From contig JABABF010000047.1 of the NCBI GenBank assembly GCA_014238345.1, positions 1-5,195 on the forward strand: a DNA stretch of 5,195 bases, read 5' to 3'. Positions 1 to 5,195 of the stretch are shown here, in pieces (the first letter of the stretch is position 1; the number at the start of each line of letters is the position of its first letter). This stretch comes from Gammaproteobacteria bacterium. Lineage in GTDB: Bacteria > Pseudomonadota > Gammaproteobacteria > JABABF01. Under the pieces are notes generated by a model that did no database searches, was not told the origin of the DNA, and saw only the letters and a program-made list of their open reading frames with translations. Both the position numbers and the translations under genes were made by a program.

Positions 1-1
1 C

Positions 2-265
2 GATGGTCTGCGCTGTCGGGATGGGGCAGGATTGGCTGAGGCTGCCACTATTGGCTGCAACGGCGAGGGCGGGCACCGCAATGCCCGCTGTGCACAGCGG
101 CGTATCAGTCGTTGTAATACTCGAATCATCCGACCAATAGAACCGCAAGGTAGTCGCAGCGGCCTCCCCCATGCCGGTATTCTGTACTGTTGCATCAAAG
201 GCGATCGTCGCGTCAGCATCCACCGTGTTATCGTCGACACCGAGCTGATTTACAATCCAATCGGC
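2..265 (-). repeat. CARDB repeat R14, N-terminal part only
   Basis: The most C-terminal repeat visible, cut by the left edge after 88 residues. It opens ADW instead of FDW, then VDDNTVDADATIAFDATVQN, TGMGEAA, FYWSDDSSITTTDTPLC, TAGIAVPALAVAANSG and SQSCPIPTAQTI. The first two cysteines are present; the YYVGAC and NNC parts would lie beyond the window. Confidence 0.9.
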
Positions 266-3200
266 ACCGTTGAGCGTCACGGACAACCCGGTAGAGCAGT
301 TGTTTTCAGCGTCTTCTTCATTGGCTATGGTAGCCACGCAAGCGCCCACATAATAGGTGATACCAGCGGTCTGCGCTGTCGGGATGGGGCAGGATTGGTT
401 GAGGTTGCCACTATTGGCTGCCGCTGCGAGGGCTGGCACCGCAACGCCCGCTGTACACAGCGGCGTATCAGTAGTCGCAATCGTTGAATTCTCGGACCAA
501 TAGAACCGCAAGGTGGTCGCAGATGCCGCCCCCGTGCCAGTATTCTGTACCGTTGCATCAAGGGACATCGTGTCACCGAACTCCACCATGGTAGGGGAGA
601 CGCTGATAGTGCCCAGCACACTAAAATCGAAATAGCTGACAGCAATACTCACGGCAACCCCGCCAGAGCAGTTGTTGCTCGCATTTAATTCATGGGGCAA
701 GGTAGCCACGCAAGCGCCCACATAATAGGTGGTGCCAGCGGTCTGCGATTGTGGCACCGAGCAGTTTTGGCCGAGACTACCGCTATTGGCTCCAGCAGCG
801 AGGGCTGGCACCGTTACGCCAGCTGAACACAGCGGCGTATCAGTGGTCGTAATATCCGCATCCTCGGACCAATAAAAACGCAAGGTGGTCGGGAATGCCT
901 CCCCCGTGCCCATCATATTCTGCACTGTTGTAGCGAGCTGTACAGTAGCTCCAATGCTGATAGACGCGTTGGGATTTACCATATTGTCGACGCTCAGATC
1001 CCCAGATATCACCCAATCGAAGGAGCTGGTTCTCACGGAAACCCCGGTAGAGCAGTTGTTGCCATCATCAAATTCGTTGACCGAGCTAATCACGCAAGCT
1101 CCCACATAATAGGTGGTGCCAACGGTCTGCGATGGCGGTATCTGGCAGGATTGGCTGAGACTGCTGCTGGTTTCAGTGTAGAGGGCTGGCACCGTCACGC
1201 CAGCTGGACACAGCGGCGTATCCGCAATCGAAATAGCTGCATCCTGAGACCAATAAAAACGTAAGATGGTCGACGAGGCTTGACCCGTGCCCGTATTCTG
1301 TACCGTGGCAGCAAGCTGCACAGTACTGCCAACGGTAATCGGCTGGGTGTTATCTACCGTGTTGTCGACACTGATACCGTCCGGAACAATCCAATCGAAG
1401 TAGCGAATATTCTGGGCAAGTCCGGTAGAGCAATTATTGCTGGCATCGAATTCAGTGGCTACGGCAGCCACGCAAGCACCCACATAATAGCCATCGCCTG
1501 AGGTCAGGAACGCGGGCTCTGAGCAGGATTGGCTAAGCTCACCGCTGTTGGCTCCAGCGGCTAGAGGGGGGACCATAACAGCCGTTGTACACAGCAATGC
1601 ATCAGTAGTCGTAATACTCGAATCCTCGGACCAATGAAAATTCAATGTGGCTGTCGATGCATCCTCAGCGCCCGTATTCTGCACCGTGGTCACTAGAGAG
1701 ATCGACCCGACAGTACCCAGATCTTCGGAGACGATCAAGTCAGCTGGCACGCTCCAATCGAAAGAGTTAACCTGCACAGCAACACCAGCAGAGCAGTTGT
1801 TGGTGGCATCGAACTCATCGGCTGTAACAGCCACGCAAACCCCTAAATAATAGGTGCTTCCCATGACCCACGCGGAGGGTATTACCCCGCAATTCATGGT
1901 GGTTGCAGAGACTACTTCTCCAGCGCTTAGGGCTGGCATCGAAAGTCCACTAGAGCACAGCGGCGAATCAGCAGTGGAAATGATCGCATCCTCGGACCAA
2001 TAGAAATTCGCCGTACTCGACTTGGCTACCACCGTCCCCGTATTTTGCACCGTGGCATAAACATTGAGATCGATATCGCTGAGGCGCACTAACCTGTTGC
2101 CGATCCCCGCATCACTCACGACCACATCGAAGTAGTGAATACTCACGGCAACCCCGTCAGAGCAGTTGTTGATCAGATTTGATTCATCAGACGCGCTCAC
2201 CACGCAAGCCCCCACATAAAAGGTCGCCCCTGCAGTCAAAGACTCGGGTACCGTGCACAGGCTGGTGGTGACGCTGGCGCTGGTGCCTCCCATGAGAGCA
2301 GGCACCATCAGGCTCTCTGTGCACAGCAACATATCTATAGTCGTAATATTCGCATCCTCAGACCAATAGAAGTCCACGGTAGTCTGTGGAGCGGCTCCCG
2401 TGCCCGTATTCTGTACCGTTGTCTCAAGGGTGAGGGTCTCGTTAGTATCCACTACCTGAGGATTGATGCTTGGATCGCCCAGCACAATCCAATCGAAGTA
2501 GTCGATGTCAATAGTCACGGCAACCGCAACAGTGCAATTGTTGTCAATATCCGCTTCATAAGGCGCGGACACCACGCACCCACCCACATAATAGGTGCGT
2601 CCCCCGATCTGTGATGGTGGTACTGGGCAGGATTGGCTGATACTGCTACTATTTCCAATGGCGAGGGCGGGCACTGTTGCACCCGCTGTACACAGCGGCG
2701 TATCAGTAGTCGAAATAGTTGAATCCTCGGACCAATAAAAGCGCAAGGTGGTCGACAATGCTGCCCCCGTGCCAGCATTCTGTACCGTGGTGGCGAGCTG
2801 CACCGTGTTAGTAATGGCGATTGCTCCGCTGGGCTCCACTGTGTTGTCGACGCTTAGATCTCCCGCTACGATCCAATCGAAGGAGTCGCTACCAATGCTC
2901 ACCGCAACCCCGGCCGAGCAGTTGTTCGCTGCATTTGATTCACTGGCCGTAGCAACCACGCAGGCGCCGACATAATAGGTGTCTCCAAGGGTCTGTAATG
3001 GGGGCACCGCGCAGTCTTGGCTGAGACTGCCGCTATCGCTGCGAGCGGCGAGGGCGGGCACCAACACGCCCGTTGTACATAGCTCGGTATCAGAGGTGGA
3101 AATGTCCGTATCCTGAGACCAATAGAAACTCAAGCGGGTCGTTGAGGCCGCCGCTTGCCCTGCATTCTGTACCGTTGTAGCGAGCTGTACAACGCTAGAA

Positions 3201-5194
3201 ATGATGATGGTCGCGGCAGGGTCCACCGTGTTATCAACACTGATATCACTTGACACGATCCAATCGAAAGTATTGATACTCACGGCGACCCCGGCCGAGC
3301 AGTTGTTGCCATCATCTAATTCAGTGGCCGCAGTCGCCACGCAAGCGCCCACATAATAGGTGGCTCCAATGGTCTGCGATGGTGGCACCAGGCAGTTTTG
3401 GCTGAGCCTCGCACTATTGGCTCCAGCAACCAGAGCAGGCACTGTCAGCCCCGCCGTACACAGCTGCATATCAGTAGTATCAATGCTCGCATCAGCGGAC
3501 CAATAGAAACTCAAGGTGGTCGTTGATGCAGCCGCCGTTCCCGTATTCTGTGCAGTGGCTTCAAGGGTAATCAGCTCACCAGAATTCACCTTATTCGGAG
3601 CAATGCTTATAGAGCCCTGCACGATCAAATCGAAGCGGTTGAAAGTGACGGCGACCCCGCCCGAGCAGTTGTTGTTAGCCACTAATTCATTGGCCACGCT
3701 GGCTACGCAAGCGCCCACATAATAGGTGTTTCCTATGGTCTGTGAGGGTGGCACCAGGCAGTTTTGGCTGAGCTTCGAGCTATTGGCTTCAGCAACGAGG
3801 GCAGGCACTGTCAGCCCCGCCGTACACAACTGCATATCAGTCGTATCAATGCTCGCATTATCGGACCAATAGAAACTCAAGGTGGTAGTTGATGCAGCCG
3901 CCATTCCCGTATTCTGTACAGTGGCTTCAAGGGTAATCCGCCCACCAGAATCCACCTGCTTAGGAGCAATGCTGATAGGGCTTGGCACGATCAAATCGAA
4001 GTGGTGGAGAGTGACTAAAACCCCGTCCGAGCAATTGTTGTCAACATTTAATTCATTCGCTACGGTAACCACGCAAGCGCCCACATAATAGCTAGTGCCA
4101 AGTGTTGGCGGCGGCACTAAACATGATTGGCTGAGACCCGCGCTATTGACTCCAGCATTGAGGGCTGGCACCGTCACGCCCGCTGTGCACAGCGGGGTAT
4201 CAGTAGTCGTAATACTCGTATCCTCGGACCAATAGAAACTCAAGATGGTCGGTGATGCTGCCACCATTCCCATATTCTGTACAGTGGCTTCAAGGGTCAT
4301 CAGCTCACCAAAATCCACTGGGTTGGGCGCGACACTGAGAGGGTTCTGTACGACCCAATCAAAGCTGTTGATAGCCACGGCAACCCCGACCGAGCAATTG
4401 TTGTCAACATTTAATTCATTAGCTACGGAAGCCACGCAAGCGCCTACATAATAGGTGGCTCCCACGATCTGCGATGGCGGCGTGAAGCAGTCTTGACTGA
4501 GGGAGCCGCTATCGACTCCAGCGTTGAGGGGTAGCACCCCCACGCCAGCTATGCACAGCGAAGTATCAGTAGTCGTAATACTCGAATCCTCGGACCAATA
4601 AAAACGCACGGTGGTCGCCCCTGCCGCCGCCCCACCCTGATTCTGTACGGTGGTAGCAAGAGTAATCGTCGCACCAGAATCCACTGTCTTGTCACTTACA
4701 CTGGGTGCATTCACTACCCAATCGAAGTTGTCGATCTGCACGGAAACCCCGGCTGAGCAGTTATTTCCATCATATAATTCAGTGGCCGCAGTCACCACAC
4801 AAGCCCCCACATAATAGCTAGCTCCAGGGGTTTGCGATGCTGGCACTGTGCAGAGTTGGCCGGCGAGGTTGCTACTATTGAAGCCCGCATTGAGGGCTGG
4901 CACCGTCACATCACACAGTTGCGTATCAGTAGTCGTAATACTCGAATCCTCGGACCAATAAAAATTCAAGGTGGTCGCTCCTGCTGCTGCTAAACCCGTA
5001 TTTTGCACAGTAGCCGCCATGGTGATCTGAGCACCAGAATCCACTAGTTTAGGGCTGACGCTTACCGTGCCCTGCACCACCCAATCCACGCTATTGATAT
5101 TCACGGAAACCCCGGCTGAGCAGTTGTTGACAGCATCTAATTCAGCGGCCCCAGTCGCCACGCAAGCACCCACATAATAGGTAGCTCCAATGGT
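2..5194 (-). CDS. Giant CARDB-repeat surface/adhesin-like protein, internal fragment open at both ends
   Basis: One minus-strand frame reads through 1731 full codons without a stop; start and stop both lie outside the window, so the real protein is larger. The translation is an unbroken chain of CARDB-type repeats: partial R0 (residues 1-35), thirteen complete repeats R1-R13 (36-1643) and partial R14 (1644-1731). Each runs FDWIV, a variable strand, ATVQNTG, FYWSED, a DTPLC turn, VPAL, a second Cys, TYYVGACV, and NNCS before the next FDW. CARDB domains are Ig-like beta sandwiches, usually found in exported bacterial proteins. Four cysteines per repeat (56 in all) and very few lysines fit an extracellular protein; this is inference. 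No signal peptide, membrane segment, anchor or catalytic domain is visible, so export route, attachment and ligand are unknown. No frameshift or premature stop is seen, so nothing suggests a pseudogene. The coding call is near certain; adhesion is only the family-level expectation. Confidence 0.95.
266..631 (-). repeat. CARDB repeat R13 (short form, 122 residues)
   Basis: FDFSV, then SVSPTMVEFGDTMSLDATVQ, NTGTGAAS, FYWSENSTIATTDTPLC (Asn where WSED has Asp), TAGVAVPALAAAANSG, NQSC, PIPTAQTAGITYYVGACV and NEEDAENNCSTG. Its first half resembles R1 and R3, while its PIPTAQ segment is shared only with R14. Four cysteines are present. Confidence 0.92.
632..1021 (-). repeat. CARDB repeat R12 (long form, 130 residues, longest)
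   Basis: Long form: FDWVISGDLSVDNMVNPNAS, then GATVQLATTVQNMMGTGEA, where an extra Met lengthens the VQN turn by one residue. FYWSEDADITTTDTPLC, SAGVTVPALAAGANSG, GQNC, TYYVGACV and NNCSGG follow. The linker SIAVSY to R13 is two residues longer than usual. All four cysteines are present. Confidence 0.92.
1022..1399 (-). repeat. CARDB repeat R11 (long form, 126 residues)
   Basis: Long form: FDWIVPDGISVDNTVDNTQP, then GSTVQLAATVQNTGTG and FYWSQDAAISIADTPLC. The Cys1-Cys2 segment is one residue shorter than the standard (PAGVTVPALYTETSSSLSQ). TYYVGACVISSVNEFDDG and NNCSTG follow. The linker is VRTSS. Four cysteines are present. Confidence 0.92.
1400..1762 (-). repeat. CARDB repeat R10 (short form, 121 residues)
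   Basis: FDWSVPADLIVSEDLG, SISLVTTVQNTG, then FHWSEDSSITTTDALLC, the only repeat with His instead of Tyr before Trp. The segment after Cys1 is TTAVMVPPL, then LAAGANS-type residues and SQSC. SEPAFLTSGDGYYVGACV is atypical just before the YYVGAC core. It ends NNCSTGLAQNI, with AQ where most have V-V or V-S. Four cysteines are present. Confidence 0.92.
1763..2131 (-). repeat. CARDB repeat R9 (most divergent, 123 residues)
   Basis: FDVVV replaces FDWIV, and the first strands (DAGIGNRLVRLSDIDLNVYA) resemble no other unit here. TVQNTG and FYWSEDAIISTADSPLC restore the family pattern. Cys2 lies in TTMNC and is followed by the unusual GVIPSAWVMG. TYYLGVC replaces TYYVGAC. All four cysteines survive despite this divergence, which argues that they are structurally required. 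Confidence 0.88.
2132..2497 (-). repeat. CARDB repeat R8 (divergent short form, 122 residues)
   Basis: FDWIV, then SINPQVVDTNETLTLETTVQ, NTGTGAAPQTT and FYWSEDANITTIDMLLC. The middle is divergent: after Cys1 it reads TESLMVPALMGG, and the usual SLSQSC is replaced by VTTSLC, so the conserved Gln is lost but Cys2 is kept. TFYVGACV replaces TYYVGACV. NNCSDG is intact. Confidence 0.9.
2498..2881 (-). repeat. CARDB repeat R7 (long form, 128 residues)
   Basis: Long form: FDWIVAGDLSVDNTVEPSG, then TNTVQLATTVQNAGTGAA and FYWSEDSTISTTDTPLC. The segment between Cys1 and Cys2 is one residue shorter than standard (AIGNSSSISQSC). The third Cys lies in GGC instead of GAC, and NNCT replaces NNCS. The linker TIDIDY to R8 is two residues longer than usual, as in R12. 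Four cysteines are present. Confidence 0.91.
2882..3268 (-). repeat. CARDB repeat R6 (long form, 129 residues)
   Basis: First long-form repeat in protein order. FDWIV is followed by SDISVDNTVDPAATIIIS and then SVVQLATTVQNAG, which is about five residues longer than the short-form strand. The turn is FYWSQDTDISTSDTELC, then VPALAARSDSGSLSQDC, TYYVGACV and NNCSAG. The linker to R7 is SIGSDS, two residues longer than usual. All four cysteines are kept. Confidence 0.92.
3269..3634 (-). repeat. CARDB repeat R5 (short form, 122 residues)
   Basis: Sister of R4: FDLIV, SIAPNKVNSGELITLEAT, AQNTG (Ala where other repeats have Val), FYWSADASIDTTDMQLC, TAGLTVPALVAGANS, SQNC, TYYVGACV. Its last part, ATAATELDDGNNCSAG, resembles R0 and R1 more than R4, which suggests mosaic exchange at the C-terminal end of the unit. 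All four cysteines are present. Confidence 0.93.
3635..4000 (-). repeat. CARDB repeat R4 (short form, 122 residues)
   Basis: Has FDL where most repeats have FDW, then SIAPKQVDSGGRITLEATVQ and NTGMAAAS. The acidic turn is FYWSDNASIDTTDMQLC, with Asn in place of the conserved Asp of WSED. Cys2 is in SQNC, followed by LVPPSQTIGNTYYVGACV and NNCSGG. It has two of the six lysines in the window. R4 is a close copy of R5, the clearest recent tandem duplication here. Confidence 0.93.
4001..4363 (-). repeat. CARDB repeat R3 (short form, 121 residues)
   Basis: Opens FDWVV, then SVAPNPVDFGELMTLEATVQ with NMGM replacing NTGT. FYWSEDTSITTTDTPLC and TAGVTVPAL are canonical, as is SQSC. The stretch before SYYVGACV is VPPPTLGT, two residues shorter than the usual VPPSQTIGA. 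The C-terminus NELNVDNNCSDG is nearly the same as that of R2. All four cysteines are present. Confidence 0.92.
4364..4726 (-). repeat. CARDB repeat R2 (short form, 121 residues)
   Basis: Opens FDWVV, then SVSDKTVDSGATITLATTVQ with NQGG in place of NTGT, then FYWSEDSSITTTDT. The segment after Cys1 is atypical (IAGVGVLPL instead of TAGVTVPAL). Cys2 lies in SQDC, and TYYVGACV and NNCS are intact. Its C-terminal NELNVDNNCS segment is encoded by DNA identical over 30 bases to the same segment of R3. Confidence 0.92.
4727..5089 (-). repeat. CARDB repeat R1 (short form, 121 residues)
   Basis: Opens with VDW, Val replacing the usual Phe, followed by SVSPKLVDSG, TVQNTG and NFYWSEDSSITTTDT. After Cys1 the sequence is CDVTVPAL, two residues shorter than the usual CTAGVTVPAL. 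Cys2 sits in an unusual LAGQLC context instead of LSQSC. SYYVGACV and NNCS are intact, so all four cysteines are present. Its FYWSED region shares a 50-base stretch with distant repeat R10 that differs at only two positions. Confidence 0.92.
5090..5194 (-). repeat. CARDB repeat R0, C-terminal part only
   Basis: The most N-terminal repeat visible, cut by the right edge of the window. It holds the last 35 residues of a unit: TIGATYYVGACV, an AAELD segment and NNCSAGVSV, followed by the linker NINS. These carry the third and fourth cysteines of the four-Cys pattern; the first two lie beyond the window. Confidence 0.9.
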
Positions 5195-5195
5195 C

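Noticed and set aside
32..487. Plus-strand open frame of 151 codons
   Set aside because: It lies antisense to R13-R14 of the continuous coding frame, repeats its own sequence because the DNA is periodic, and has no recognisable domain.
325..645. Minus-strand open frame of 106 codons, and a similar one at 2515-2778
   Set aside because: Both are shifted by one base from the 1731-codon frame, are Arg- and Pro-rich with no family resemblance, and overlap intact repeats.
1844..2131. Possible pseudogene decay around R9
   Set aside because: R9 is divergent but has no stop or frameshift and retains all four cysteines and the FYWSED turn.
3516..4451. Plus-strand open frames of 68 codons at 3516, 3882 and 4245, and similar ones at 885, 1647 and 2748, that look like a family of small proteins
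   Set aside because: They start and end at the same place in each repeat because they are antisense images of the repeat. Their apparent conservation follows from the minus-strand protein.
2..5194. CRISPR array or non-coding satellite as an explanation for the regular repeats
   Set aside because: The period is about 363-390 bases, the units are divergent with no constant short repeat plus unique spacers, and an intact protein frame runs through all of them.
2..5194. Other repeat-protein families such as cadherin-like, Big or RTX repeats
   Set aside because: The TYYVGAC...NNCS ending and the ATVQNTG and FYWSED motifs match CARDB. I saw no GGxGxDxxx nonapeptides and no cadherin-type DxNDN motifs.

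Overview
The whole window is the interior of one very large gene on the minus strand. A single frame (first full codon 5194-5192, last 4-2) stays open for 1731 codons without a stop. Neither its start nor its stop lies inside the window. I translated it end to end by hand. It is a tandem array of about 121-130-residue repeats that I recognise as CARDB domains (cell adhesion related domain found in bacteria, an Ig-like beta-sandwich family). The recognition rests on the order FDW, then ATVQNTG, then FYWSEDxxIxxxDxxLC, then VPAL, then TYYVGAC, then NxxxNNCS, repeated along the chain.

Layout in protein order (right to left in window coordinates): a partial repeat R0 (5194-5090), thirteen complete repeats R1-R13 (5089-266), and a partial repeat R14 (265-2). 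Repeats come in a short form of 121-123 residues (R1-R5, R8-R10, R13) and a long form of 126-130 residues (R6, R7, R11, R12). The long form carries a TVQLATTVQN-type strand preceded by about five extra residues. R4 and R5 are close copies, while R8 and R9 are the most divergent. Every complete repeat keeps four cysteines; I recall ordinary CARDB repeats mostly having only the second pair (GAC and NNC). The chain is rich in Thr, Ser, Ala, Val, Asn and Asp, with only about 6 lysines in 1731 residues.

The composition, cysteines and domain type point to a secreted or surface-exposed giant adhesin or stalk-like protein of a bacterium, where disulfides could form outside the cytoplasm. G+C is roughly in the low to mid 50s percent (three lines counted). 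The window holds no taxonomic marker, signal peptide, anchor, secretion signal or neighbouring gene, so I do not name an organism, transport route or ligand.

There is no intergenic DNA here, and I see no RNA gene, CRISPR array, insertion sequence, promoter or terminator. Open frames elsewhere, notably plus-strand ones of about 67-75 codons recurring once per repeat, are shadows of the periodic coding strand.
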